From: UBA6623 sp965217195
GTDB lineage: Bacteria; Acidobacteriota; Terriglobia; Bryobacterales; UBA6623
Direction: 5' to 3'
DNA length: 64,000 nt
Assembly: GCA_965217195.1 (NCBI GenBank)
Contig: CBDCHL010000003.1
Coordinates: 1,302,001-1,366,000, forward strand
Part shown: positions 16,659 to 24,726 of the stretch, piece after piece
Layout of the letters: each line of letters starts with the position of its first letter
Position numbering within the stretch: the first letter of the stretch is position 1
Notes under the pieces: model-generated
The model's input: the letters and a program-made list of their open reading frames with translations, nothing else
What the model was told of the DNA's origin: nothing
The model's database searches: none
Translations under genes and position numbers: made by a program

Positions 16659-16701
16659 TGCATACAGCGACAAGAATAATGACATTGTTAATGCGAACAA
16701 T
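16648..16701 (-). promoter_or_regulatory. Ile/Val-rich tract in the ilv leader (candidate leader peptide or promoter)
   Basis: Ends in TAA directly after the antiterminator strand and reads IVRINNVIILVAVCSPG. Nine of the first 13 codons are Ile, Val or Leu. No ATG, GTG or TTG stands near in this frame; only an ATT could start it, without a ribosome site. The same AT-rich stretch also fits a promoter (TTGTTC, 16 bases, TATTCT). The two readings cannot both be fully true if the transcript starts after this tract. Confidence 0.4.
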
Positions 16702-16913
16702 CGCTAGGCGGGGTTTGTTGATCGAGAGATCGGCGGCGGAAGTCGATGAAGAATCACTAGGTCGAGGGGCGACCGCGCCGTGTCGACACAGCGGCACCCG
16801 GCCCTCTCTTTGTTCCTTGAATCCCTTCACGGCTCGGACTTCCCCGTAGATACACTCTCGCTCTACAATCATCAGTTTACCCGGGTACCCGAGTTGGGTC
16901 AAGAGCCGATTCA

Positions 16914-16968
16914 CGTGTCGCCGGGGTACATGTCACCGGAGTTCGTTAGCCGTGAACCGTGAGCCGTG
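16914..16968 (-). repeat. Repeat module D, inverted copy
   Basis: On the minus strand it reads CACGGCTCACGGTTCACGGC followed by an ACTCCGGTGACATGTACCCC-like end, closely matching 2392-2438. Confidence 0.75.
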
Positions 16969-16976
16969 TCGGAGGG

Positions 16977-17126
16977 GACCGGCCGCTCGGCGGCCGGTCT
17001 TGGCCCCGCCCCAGCCCGAATGACCGTCTGCGACGGTCGTTTGCCCGTGAGCAGGGTGCCGGCACCGGGTACCGGCCCTAAAGGACCGGTCTATAGGGGA
17101 ATTCTTAAGCCCGGTGAAACCGGGCT
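16977..17126. repeat. Run of strong hairpins including module E
   Basis: 16977-16999: 10-base arms GACCGGCCGC/GCGGCCGGTC. 17015-17047: module E with GACCGTC/GACGGTC. 17108-17126: AGCCCGGT/ACCGGGCT around GAA. There is no coding signal. Together with the flanking D copies this fills the ~600 bases between the ilv leader and the NHL gene. Confidence 0.7.
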
Positions 17127-17148
17127 ACTGTCGCCGAGACAGGTGTCG

Positions 17149-17200
17149 CGGCTCACGGCTCACGGCTCACGTACTCCGGCGACACGTAATTCGGCGACAC
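17149..17200 (+). repeat. Repeat module D, copy 3
   Basis: Three CTCACGG heptamers then CGTACTCCGGCGACACGTA, a 19-base match to copy 1 at 2392-2438, followed by a second CGGCGACAC. Confidence 0.8.
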
Positions 17201-17302
17201 GGATCCGGCACCTCCCCTCGACATCCCGAACCCGGTTTGCTATCGTCTCCGCAACGCGCTCCTTCCCGCGCGCCTCTGTTTCAACCGTCGAGGAGTAAGC
17301 CC

Positions 17303-18310
17303 GTGTCCGAGCCAATTCAAGCTTCCCCAATGCCCATCGTCGGCGCGGGCGACTTCCAATACCGCCCCGTCCCCGCCTGGGAGACGATGCCGGAAGACTG
17401 GAAATTCATTGACGTTGCCGGAATCGCCGTCGATTCTCAAGACCGCCTATTCGTCTTCAATCGCGGCGGACACGCGATCATTGTGTTCGACCGCGACGGC
17501 AATTTTCTCAGCAGTTGGGGCGAAGGGGACTTCGTTCGGCCCCACGGGCTGCACATCGGCCCCGACGACATGGTCTACGCGACTGATGACGATGGACACA
17601 CGGTGCGCAAATACACGCCCGAGGGCGAATTGGTGATGGCTATCGGCGACGGCACCCCGAGCGACACCGGCATGCGGGATTTCGACTACCGCCAGATCAC
17701 CCACGGTGGAGATCCCTTCAGATATCCGACCAACATCGCCTTGACGCCGGACGGGTCGATCTACGTCACCGACGGCTATGGCAATGCCCGGGTCCACAAG
17801 TTTTCGCCCGAAGGGGAACTGCAACTATCCTGGGGCGAGCCCGGTGACGGCCCGGGAGAGTTCAATCTGCCCCACGGCATCGCCCTCGACAGCGCCGGCC
17901 GCGTCTACGTTGCCGACCGCGAAAACAGCCGTGTGCAGATCTTTTCGGCGGAAGGCGAATTCATCACCGAATGGACGCATGTATCGCGTCCCATGCAAGT
18001 ATTCATCGATTCCGACGACAACGTCTTCGTCGCTGAAGTCGGCCGTAAAGCCGGTCTGTTCCCGTGGCTGGAGGCCGGGCCGAATCCTCCGGGAGGCCGC
18101 GTCACCGTCCTCACCACCGACGGCGAGATCGTCGCCCGCTGGGGCACCGGCGACAATCCCGGCTCACCCGGAGACTTCTTCGCGCCGCACGACATCTGCG
18201 TCGATTCGGAAGGCAGCATCTACGTCGGCGAGGTCGTCTGGTCGGCCGGAGGACGGGATGGCATGGTCCCGTCGACCTGCCCCGCCCTGCATAAGTACGT
18301 GCGGGTCTGA
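17303..18310 (+). CDS. NHL-repeat beta-propeller protein
   Basis: 335 residues made of repeated NHL blades: VAGIAVDSQDRLFVFNRGGH, RPHGLHIGPDDMVYATDDDG, YPTNIALTPDGSIYVTDGYG, LPHGIALDSAGRVYVADREN and APHDICVDSEGSIYVGEVVW are successive strands, giving about six blades. The family includes the lyase domain of peptidylglycine amidating enzymes and many ligand-binding propellers; this protein has no other domain and no signal peptide in the chosen reading frame. The GTG at 17303 is preferred because AGGAG lies 7 bases upstream and earlier sequence is repeat DNA. Function unknown. Confidence 0.88.
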   Translation: MSEPIQASPMPIVGAGDFQYRPVPAWETMPEDWKFIDVAGIAVDSQDRLFVFNRGGHAIIVFDRDGNFLSSWGEGDFVRPHGLHIGPDDMVYATDDDGHTVRKYTPEGELVMAIGDGTPSDTGMRDFDYRQITHGGDPFRYPTNIALTPDGSIYVTDGYGNARVHKFSPEGELQLSWGEPGDGPGEFNLPHGIALDSAGRVYVADRENSRVQIFSAEGEFITEWTHVSRPMQVFIDSDDNVFVAEVGRKAGLFPWLEAGPNPPGGRVTVLTTDGEIVARWGTGDNPGSPGDFFAPHDICVDSEGSIYVGEVVWSAGGRDGMVPSTCPALHKYVRV

Positions 18311-18467
18311 GCCCGATTCGTTGTCTGGGGACGGCTCTGCCCTATCGATCCGCAGTTCCGGCACCAACCCGAGCCCCGCGGTGCAATTGCCTGCTCAACG
18401 AACTCCTCTTGAAGAACGATGAGCCGCGGCGGATTCTTGAGCGCACCCGTCTAGCATCAAAAAACCG

Positions 18468-19182
18468 TTAATAGTAATTCTCTGTCTCCGCGCAGGGTCC
18501 GGGCGCTTCGGCTTCGATGCCTTCGTAGAAGACCCTTGGGTTGTACTTGTCGCTAGTCAACATCTCTCCGGGGTCGCGAAAACGGTCGCCGTAGGTGGTC
18601 CCGCTGATGCGCACCAGGTAAGCAGCCTCGACATCCGCCTGGATCAGAGCCTCGAAGGCTTCCCGTGAGTTCGGCCAGTTGTTCGCGTTCGGTTCCACGA
18701 AACACCTTCCGAGTTCTTTGGGCCTTCTCTTGAAGTAAGTCGGAGCCAGGTCGAACGTAAACTGATAATCCACGTTCTTTTCGAACCGCAGAGAGAACGC
18801 GCCGATGAAAAACATGTCCTCCCCGCGGTCTGCATTGAGCGCATGAGGGTAGGGCTCGACGGATTTGGCGATCGGTTCCAGGTTCAGCGGGTTTGTACGG
18901 TGGACTCTTTCCGGCAGGCGATCGAAGATTGTTCGATAGAGCCCGTTCGGTGGCTGCAGGTGGGGCTCGATCCAGTAGTAGTCTTCCTTCGGGAATCGAA
19001 GCTTGAAACGCAGCCGGACACCGATCGGATTCCCTTGTTCGCTGAGAAGGAGCTCGTTCGTTACATCAGAGACTCCGGTGTTGGTCAGCTTATATTCCTC
19101 GATCGCGCTATCGACGGCATGAGGCACCGCCCCGGCGCCAAAGCCTAAAGCGATCAACCCGACGCCCCCCAGTAGCGTGTAA
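18468..19182 (-). pseudogene. 3' part of an unknown membrane-protein gene split by IS1380
   Basis: From LLGGVGLIALGFGAGAVPHA this frame runs about 235 residues to the stop codon at 18468. Its apparent GTG start at 19196 lies inside the terminal repeat of the insertion element and is an artefact. Removing the element and one copy of the target duplication joins it in frame to 20991-21216, giving a 311-residue protein. The C-terminal region has no recognised domain: FKLRFPKEDYYWIEPHLQPP, FDLAPTYFKRRPKELGRCF and a Cys near the end. Probably a membrane-anchored protein with an exported beta-rich domain. Confidence 0.8.
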
Positions 19183-19368
19183 CCTGAATTATGCACAGAT
19201 TCGGCGTAGCCATCGGCGATGGAGTTGTGGCGGTAGCGGCAGTGGTGTCAACTCAATAATGTCGCAAGTCGTCTTTTCTGCGGTTTCCCTCCCCGTTTGA
19301 GCCGCCTCCCGATCCCGGCGGGCAAAAGCGAGCTGGCAAGCGGCGTGTTCCCAGTACGTTGCGGCGAG

Positions 19369-19386
19369 TGCATAAAATTTTATGCA
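19369..19386. terminator. Perfect palindrome 3' of the IS1380 transposase gene
   Basis: TGCATAAAATTTTATGCA, 10 bases past the transposase stop codon. AT-rich and self-complementary over its whole length; it may be a terminator or an internal binding site of the element. Confidence 0.4.
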
Positions 19387-19395
19387 TAGCGCCCC

Positions 19396-20841
19396 TCAAC
19401 TCAGCGCACCCTCCACCACCGGCGCGAAGCTCGATCCCGGCGGCGCCATCGCCCGCAGCCGTCGCATCAGCCGCTCAAACAGGCCCTTCTCCTGGTACTG
19501 ATCGCTGTAGCTGACGCCCGTTCGTCCGGCGTGTCGCCAGATCTTGGCCGCCAGGAACAGAAAGCGCAGCCGCGCCGTCGCCAGGGTGGTGTGCCGCAGC
19601 TTCTCCGGGGTGGCGTCGGCTTCGCGTTGGAACAGCAGCAGCCAGCAGTTGAGGTTGTAGGCCAGCATGACCAACTGAAAGTGATTGCGGTTCATGTCAA
19701 AGCGGCGCGAAGGATGGGCCGCCAGCCCGGCGTCGTTGTTGGCTTCTTTGATGAGGTTCTCGGCCCCGGCCCGCTGGTTGTAAAACCACACCACCGCCGC
19801 GATTGGCTCGGCGAGATTGGTCACAAACACGCGGTAGGTATAGCTGCTGGTGGCGAACAACTGATATTGCTCGACCTCGTCGGTTTCCGGCTCCTTCTCA
19901 TACCGCAGCGCGACAAAGCGGCAAGCATGGGCCCAGCCCTCCGGCTGGTAGAGGAATTCGCACTCCGCTTCAGCGTCGCTGTGGGGCGAGGGCTTCCATT
20001 CGGCTTGCTGCAACTGCTCGACCAGTCGCCGCGTCTTGCGCGCCACGATGACGAACTGACAACGCGCTTGCTCGTAGGCCGCCACCGCCTCCCAGCAATA
20101 AAAGCCGGCATCGGCCCGCGCCAAGATCTTCTTCACGCCGGCCGGCAAAGCCCGGAAAGCGCTCTTCAGGTGGGCGGCGATCTGTTGGCCCGTGGGCCGG
20201 TCGCCGCCGCGCAACCCGCCCATCAGGTACTCGCGCGTCTCGGCCAGGAAGGTCAGTATCGGCTGGTAGCTGCGCTTGCCCTTGTTCTTGGGGTTGTAGC
20301 TCTTGCGCCCGCCCATCTGGCGGCCGTAGAGCGTGTGCACGGTGGTGTCGGTGTCCAGCGTCACCGTCTCCAATTTCACGTGGGCCGCGGCCCAGACTCG
20401 TTCTCGCAGCTGGCGCTGGATGGAAAGAATCTGCTGGGCCACGTTGAGGTGCAGCGAGGCCAGAAAGCGCCACAGCGTGGACTGCGGCGGCAGCCGTGTC
20501 ACTTTTAAGATGCCGGTCAGGATGGGATCGCGAGCGATGAAGCGGAGTTGGTTGAGCCGCGCAAAGCCGACATAGAGGCCGAGCACGAGGGCCAGCACAA
20601 ACTGGTAGGGGCTCATGGCTCGGGTGATTCGTTTGGTCGTGATGGTTTCTTCCAGCAGCGCTTGGAAGTCGAGTTTCTCGAGCAGGGTGGCGACGGGCAG
20701 CAAGCCGCCGTAGGGAGTCAGATTCTTGCCGCGGAAGTGATAAGGCGTGGAAGCCCCGATTTTATTGGGCCGCGAGGCCCTCGCGCCCCGGCCTTGTTTG
20801 ACGGGCCTTGGGGAGCTATGCTGTTTTCGTTTGGTAACCAT
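19396..20841 (-). CDS. IS1380-family transposase
   Basis: 481 residues, full length for the family. Catalytic residues can be placed as Asp in VTLDTDTTVHTLYGRQ, Asp in KKILARADAGFYCWEA and Glu in YNQRAGAENLIKEANND. The stretch GGRKSYNPKNKGKRSYQPIL after the first Asp is the characteristic IS1380 signature. The N-terminus is basic (KRKQHSSPRPVKQGRG). The ATG at 20841 follows AAGGAGG by 8 bases, a strong ribosome site. No frameshift or stop was seen, so the element should be able to move. Confidence 0.95.
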   Translation of the reverse strand: MVTKRKQHSSPRPVKQGRGARASRPNKIGASTPYHFRGKNLTPYGGLLPVATLLEKLDFQALLEETITTKRITRAMSPYQFVLALVLGLYVGFARLNQLRFIARDPILTGILKVTRLPPQSTLWRFLASLHLNVAQQILSIQRQLRERVWAAAHVKLETVTLDTDTTVHTLYGRQMGGRKSYNPKNKGKRSYQPILTFLAETREYLMGGLRGGDRPTGQQIAAHLKSAFRALPAGVKKILARADAGFYCWEAVAAYEQARCQFVIVARKTRRLVEQLQQAEWKPSPHSDAEAECEFLYQPEGWAHACRFVALRYEKEPETDEVEQYQLFATSSYTYRVFVTNLAEPIAAVVWFYNQRAGAENLIKEANNDAGLAAHPSRRFDMNRNHFQLVMLAYNLNCWLLLFQREADATPEKLRHTTLATARLRFLFLAAKIWRHAGRTGVSYSDQYQEKGLFERLMRRLRAMAPPGSSFAPVVEGALS

Positions 20842-20990
20842 TTGGGTGACCTCCTTGGGGTCGGTTGGCGAAGCGGGAATCTTCGCCAGCCTACCTTTTT
20901 ACCCCATGTTTTCGGGGGTCCCCCAATGGTCCCTTGCGGCACAGGTCTCCTCAGGTGCACCCCGGTGCACCCCGCAGTGCATAATTCAGG

Positions 20991-21216
20991 TGTAATACAG
21001 CGGTGCGCCGCTTTTCTGAAAGCGTGTGAAAGCCCACCACCAAATCGTGTTGCCGATGAGAAAGTAGGCAAGGGCGAAGGCGGGCGCGGACTCCGGTCCG
21101 TGGATCGCCATAAGCACAATGCCGAGGGATATGACAATCGACCCCACCGTAAGGAGCACGGTAAACAGCAACCGCAAGACGTTCTTCTTGGATTCCACCA
21201 CGTCGCAACCTGCCAC
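20991..21216 (-). pseudogene. 5' part of the gene split by IS1380
   Basis: About 76 codons before the insertion: two hydrophobic segments (LRLLFTVLLTVGSIVISLGI and FALAYFLIGNTIWWWAF) and the end KSGAPLYYT. With the element removed the frame continues as LYYT-LLGGVGLIALGFG, giving a third membrane segment. The GTG at 21216 is one possible start; further GTGs lie within six codons and no ribosome site is decisive. Confidence 0.75.
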
Positions 21217-21252
21217 TTCGTCTAGCAGACTACCGTAGCTAACAGCCCGCCA

Positions 21253-21336
21253 TGTCGTCCCTCGCCTTCATCGACTACTTCCTGACCGGCGTCTGTCTCG
21301 CCGCCGTCGCCGCCATCGGCATCCGCGCGAACTGAT
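21253..21336 (+). pseudogene. Possible N-terminal remnant of a sodium/solute symporter
   Basis: 27 codons: MSSLAFIDYFLTGVCLAAVA then AIGIRAN and a stop. The pattern of a short polar start, Asp-Tyr and a first membrane helix ending AIGI resembles the start of SSS-family symporters. Too short to be sure. Confidence 0.3.
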
Positions 21337-21375
21337 GAATCGGTTCGCGGCAAGCGTGGACGCTCGCCGTTCGCG

Positions 21376-21515
21376 TTACCTGTCGCTCTTGGCTCCGCTA
21401 CCCGCCGTGAGGCCTGTGAGGTCCGGGCGCGCGCCGCCGAATAACACACTCACCACATAACCGACCACGAACAAGATCCCGTGGCTGAACAATCCAATCA
21501 GCTTGAGAAAAGCGG
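21376..21515 (-). pseudogene. Possible C-terminal remnant of a sodium/solute symporter
   Basis: An open frame ending at 21376 reads FLKLIGLFSHGILFVVGYVV then SVLFGGARPDLTGLT, like the last membrane helix and tail of SSS symporters. It begins just past the copA stop codon, has no start codon of its own and points towards the N-terminal remnant on the other strand, so the two pieces have been rearranged. Confidence 0.35.
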
Positions 21516-21517
21516 CC

Positions 21518-24139
21518 CTAGCCCGAAACCCGGGCGCGTCGCAGACGCAGACTGTTCGTTACAACCGACACGCTCGAAAGGGCCATGGCGGCCGAGGCGA
21601 TAATCGGCGAAAGCAGCCATCCGGTCCACGGATAAAAGACCCCGGCGGCGATCGGGATTCCGACGACGTTGTACGCGAAGGCCCAGAACAAATTCTGGCG
21701 AATCGTCCGCATCGTGCGCTTGGAAAGCTCGATGGCGGCGCGGACTCCGCTCAGCTCGTTGCGCACCAAAACCAAATCCGCCGTCTCGAGCGCCACATCG
21801 GTTCCCGCGCCGAGTGCGATACCTAGATCGGCGGCAGCCAGCGCCGGGGCGTCGTTGATGCCGTCGCCGACCATGGCAACAGCCCCACCCGGCCGCCGAA
21901 GTTTTTTGACTTCGTCGGCTTTGCCCTCCGGCAGTACCTCCGCCAAGACGTTTGTGATGCCAACCTCTGCCGCCACCGCTTCCGCCACCTGACGGTTGTC
22001 GCCGGTGATCATGACGGCCTCGACACCGTCTGCGCGGAGGGCGGCGATCGTCTTGGCAGCTCCGGGTTTCACGGGATCGCCGATGCCGATCACGCCGACC
22101 AGGACGCCGTCGGCGGCAACAAAGATCACAGTCTTGCCCTCGCCCGGCAGGCGCGCTCCCGACTCGGCTGCCGCGGAGGTATCCATGCCGCGTTCGTGCA
22201 TCAGGCGTTCGTTGCCGAGCAACCAGTCACGGCCGCCCATCTTCGCTTCCACGCCGTAACCGACAAGCGCGGCAAAGGACTCCGTCTTCTCCAACGCCAA
22301 GCCACGCGACTCGGCTTCCCTCACAACGGCCCGGGCCAGAGAATGCTCCGAGAGATTTTCAATCGACGCGGCGGCGGCGAGGAGGGCTTCTTCCGGCATG
22401 ACCCCGAGTGCGACGACGTCGGTCACTTGCGGCTTGCCGGCCGTGATCGTGCCGGTCTTGTCGAACACAATGGTTCGGATCTTTTCGGAAACCTCCAGTG
22501 CTCCGCCGCTCTTGATCAGAATCCCGTTTTCAGCGCCTCGACCGATGCCGACCATGACCGCCGTTGGCGTCGCCAGCCCCATAGCGCAGGGGCAGGCGAT
22601 GATCAAGACGGCTACGGCATTGAGCAATGCCATTCTGAGCGCCTGTTCAGGAGGCGCGGTGAAATACCAGACGAAAAAGGTTACGGCCGCAACGGCGATT
22701 ACGACGGGCGTAAAGTATCCGCTGATCACATCGGCGAGGCGGGCAATCGGGGCCTTGGACTGCTGCGCCTGTTTCACCAAAAGGATGATCCGGGCCAGCG
22801 CCGTATTGCTGCCCACGTGCCCCGCTTCAAAACGGAAGCTGCCGGTCTGATTGATCGTCGCTCCGTAGACTTCCGACCCCGCCTGTTTTTCAACCGGCAG
22901 GCTTTCGCCCGTCAACATCGCTTCGTCAACCGACGAGGCGCCCTCGGTCACGATGCCGTCCACGGGGATCTTTTCGCCCGGCCGGACGATCACCGTGTCG
23001 CCCACGACGACTTCATCGAGGGGCACGTCGATCTCGGCCTCGTCGCGCACCACCCGCGCCGTCTTCGCCTGTAGGTCGAGCAATTTGCGAATGGCCGAGG
23101 ATGTCCGTCCCCGGGCCCGTGCTTCGAGAACGCGCCCCAGCAAGATCAGCGTGATGATCGCCGCCGCCGTTTCGAAATACACCGGTGCTTGGTGGGTGCC
23201 CGGAGCAGCTACCCAGGAAGGCGCCGCCGTCGCGGCCGTCGAGTACAGAAACGCCGACCCGGTTCCGACCGCGATCAGCGTATTCATGTCGGACGTAAAG
23301 TGACGAGCGGCGGCCCAAGCTGCCCGATAAAAGCGACTGCCTCCATAGAAGAGCACCGGCAGGGTGAGTCCGAATTGGACCCAATTCATCCCGGCAAACG
23401 AGATCGCGCCGTGCGACATGGCGAGCACCAACAAGGGCACGGTGAAGATCGCCGAAACGATGAATCTTCGCGTCCACTCGCGGGCCTCGGCCTCTTCCTG
23501 CTCGCCGGCGGGCGTTTCTTCCGCCGCCGTACGGCGCGCGGTGTAACCGGCTTCAACAACCGCCTGCGTCAACCGCTCCACCGTAATGCGCGACGGATCG
23601 TAACCGACCTTCGCGGTGCCGGTGGCCAGGTTGACCTCGGCGCTCTCGACGCCATGCTCGGCGAGAAGTTGTTTTTCGATCGTATGGACACAGCCGGCGC
23701 AGGTCATGCCCGTGATGGCGAGGTCGGCAACGGCGTGTTCGTCGGTTGCCGGCGGAACCGGCTCTGAGGGCGCGGCCTGCTCGGGGGCTGGTGCTTCGAC
23801 CGGGCCGGGGGCAACCGCCCCCCCCAAGGTCACCGTCGGCCCATCCACCGGTTCAGCCATGACGGGTACACCGTGAGGGGGTGCCTCGGACGCCGCGTTC
23901 AAAGGTTGATAGCCGGCACCGCGAACGGCTTCGGTGAGCTGCTCGAGCGTTACTCGTTGGGCGTCGAAATTGACCGTGGCGGCCCCTTCGGTTAGATCAA
24001 CATCAGCGCGAGCCACCCCGGGGACAGCGAGTAGGCCGCGCTCGATACTGCCGACGCATCCTTGGCAGGTCATCCCGCCGATGCGCAACCGAACGGTCGC
24101 GGCCAATGGTGTCTTTGATGGTGAAGTCGGTGCCGACAT
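21518..24139 (-). CDS. copA: Copper-exporting P1B-type ATPase
   Basis: 873 residues. Two N-terminal heavy-metal-binding domains, with IGGMTCQGCVGSIERGLL and ITGMTCAGCVHTIEKQLL, are followed by the transport core: the membrane motif IACPCAMGLATPTAVMVGIG, phosphorylation site VFDKTGTITAGKPQVTD, the His-Pro motif region NLSEHSLARAV and hinge VGDGINDAPALAAADLGIAL. CPC plus two CxxC domains indicate Cu+ (or Ag+) export across the cytoplasmic membrane. The ATG at 24139 lies three bases after the merR stop codon, so the two are surely co-transcribed from the MerR-type promoter. Confidence 0.95.
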   Translation of the reverse strand: MSAPTSPSKTPLAATVRLRIGGMTCQGCVGSIERGLLAVPGVARADVDLTEGAATVNFDAQRVTLEQLTEAVRGAGYQPLNAASEAPPHGVPVMAEPVDGPTVTLGGAVAPGPVEAPAPEQAAPSEPVPPATDEHAVADLAITGMTCAGCVHTIEKQLLAEHGVESAEVNLATGTAKVGYDPSRITVERLTQAVVEAGYTARRTAAEETPAGEQEEAEAREWTRRFIVSAIFTVPLLVLAMSHGAISFAGMNWVQFGLTLPVLFYGGSRFYRAAWAAARHFTSDMNTLIAVGTGSAFLYSTAATAAPSWVAAPGTHQAPVYFETAAAIITLILLGRVLEARARGRTSSAIRKLLDLQAKTARVVRDEAEIDVPLDEVVVGDTVIVRPGEKIPVDGIVTEGASSVDEAMLTGESLPVEKQAGSEVYGATINQTGSFRFEAGHVGSNTALARIILLVKQAQQSKAPIARLADVISGYFTPVVIAVAAVTFFVWYFTAPPEQALRMALLNAVAVLIIACPCAMGLATPTAVMVGIGRGAENGILIKSGGALEVSEKIRTIVFDKTGTITAGKPQVTDVVALGVMPEEALLAAAASIENLSEHSLARAVVREAESRGLALEKTESFAALVGYGVEAKMGGRDWLLGNERLMHERGMDTSAAAESGARLPGEGKTVIFVAADGVLVGVIGIGDPVKPGAAKTIAALRADGVEAVMITGDNRQVAEAVAAEVGITNVLAEVLPEGKADEVKKLRRPGGAVAMVGDGINDAPALAAADLGIALGAGTDVALETADLVLVRNELSGVRAAIELSKRTMRTIRQNLFWAFAYNVVGIPIAAGVFYPWTGWLLSPIIASAAMALSSVSVVTNSLRLRRARVSG

Positions 24140-24142
24140 GAT

Positions 24143-24631
24143 TCACTTCCCGCGCCCGGGCGCACGGCGGCTCCTTGTAGAAGGCGGATGCAGCGTACCT
24201 TCTTCCAAGCTCTCGATCAGGCCGCAGATCATGCCCTCTTGCTCGCCGCGGCGATCCCAGGCGTCCACGGTTTCCTTCAGCTCGTCGCGATAACGCCGAA
24301 GCTCGAGCAGTTTGCGGTCGAGCTCCGCCAAGCGCTCGGCCGCGATGTGGCGAACCTCCGAACAGGGCCGCTTGCCCCGTCCGGCCTCGGAGATAATGCG
24401 GGCAATCTCGTCGAGAGAAAAGCCCACTGCTTGGGCTTTCTTGATAAACGACAGGCGCTCGAAAACCGACTCGTCGTAGATGCGATAGCCCGATGCCGTG
24501 CGCCCCAACGGCCTAATGAGCCCTCGGTTTTCATAGAAACGCAGGGTCTCGACGCCGGCCCCGGATCGGCGGGCGACATCGCCGATCTTGAGCGGTTGAG
24601 AGAGTCGATGAGTGGTCTGCGGGCTTCCCAT
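24143..24631 (-). CDS. MerR-family metal-responsive regulator (CueR-like by context)
   Basis: 162 residues. An N-terminal winged helix-turn-helix (LKIGDVARRSGAGVETLRFY, then ENRGLIRPLGRTASGYRIYD) is followed by a dimerising coiled coil. Cysteines lie in RPCSEVRH and, about 50 residues on, in GMICGLIESL, which line up with the first and last of the three metal-binding cysteines of mercury MerR; the middle one is missing. Placement directly before copA suggests copper or silver sensing. The ATG at 24631 is preferred to an upstream start because the -10 box lies just before it. Confidence 0.88.
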   Translation of the reverse strand: MGSPQTTHRLSQPLKIGDVARRSGAGVETLRFYENRGLIRPLGRTASGYRIYDESVFERLSFIKKAQAVGFSLDEIARIISEAGRGKRPCSEVRHIAAERLAELDRKLLELRRYRDELKETVDAWDRRGEQEGMICGLIESLEEGTLHPPSTRSRRAPGRGK

Positions 24632-24637
24632 GCTTTC

Positions 24638-24669
24638 AGTATATACTCTGTAGTGGACTATAGAGTCAA
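24638..24669 (-). promoter_or_regulatory. MerR-type promoter and operator for merR-copA
   Basis: On the minus strand a -35 box TTGACT (24669-24664) and a -10 box TATACT (24643-24638) are 20 bases apart, the overlong spacing that MerR regulators correct by twisting DNA. The spacer overlaps a 22-base dyad (24645-24666) with arms ACTCT..AGT and ACT..AGAGT. Confidence 0.8.
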
Positions 24670-24689
24670 GCCGACGTAATCTGCCCAGT

Positions 24690-24726
24690 TCCCAAACCGA
24701 GCCGCGCACGTCAGTAAGCGGTATGA
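24690..24726 (-). repeat. Repeat module G, copy 2
   Basis: Shares CCCAAACCGAGCCGCG and AGCGGT with 3210-3245. It lies in the ~300-base non-coding gap between the merR promoter and the kinase gene's 3' end; nothing else was recognised there. Confidence 0.65.

Larger units (their letters stand above)
19183..20990 (-). mobile_element. IS1380-family insertion sequence
   Basis: 1,808 bases bounded by 14-base inverted repeats CCTGAATTATGCAC and flanked by the direct duplication TGTAA (19178-19182 and 20991-20995), the size and duplication length typical of IS1380 elements. It carries one intact transposase. Downstream of the transposase, at 19369-19386, there is a perfect palindrome with arms TGCATAAAA/TTTTATGCA. 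The duplication is intact and the interrupted gene rejoins in frame, so the insertion is recent. Confidence 0.93.

Noticed and set aside
19183..19196. GTG start for the gene 18468-19196
   Set aside because: It lies inside the terminal repeat of the IS1380 element; the true upstream coding sequence continues at 20991.
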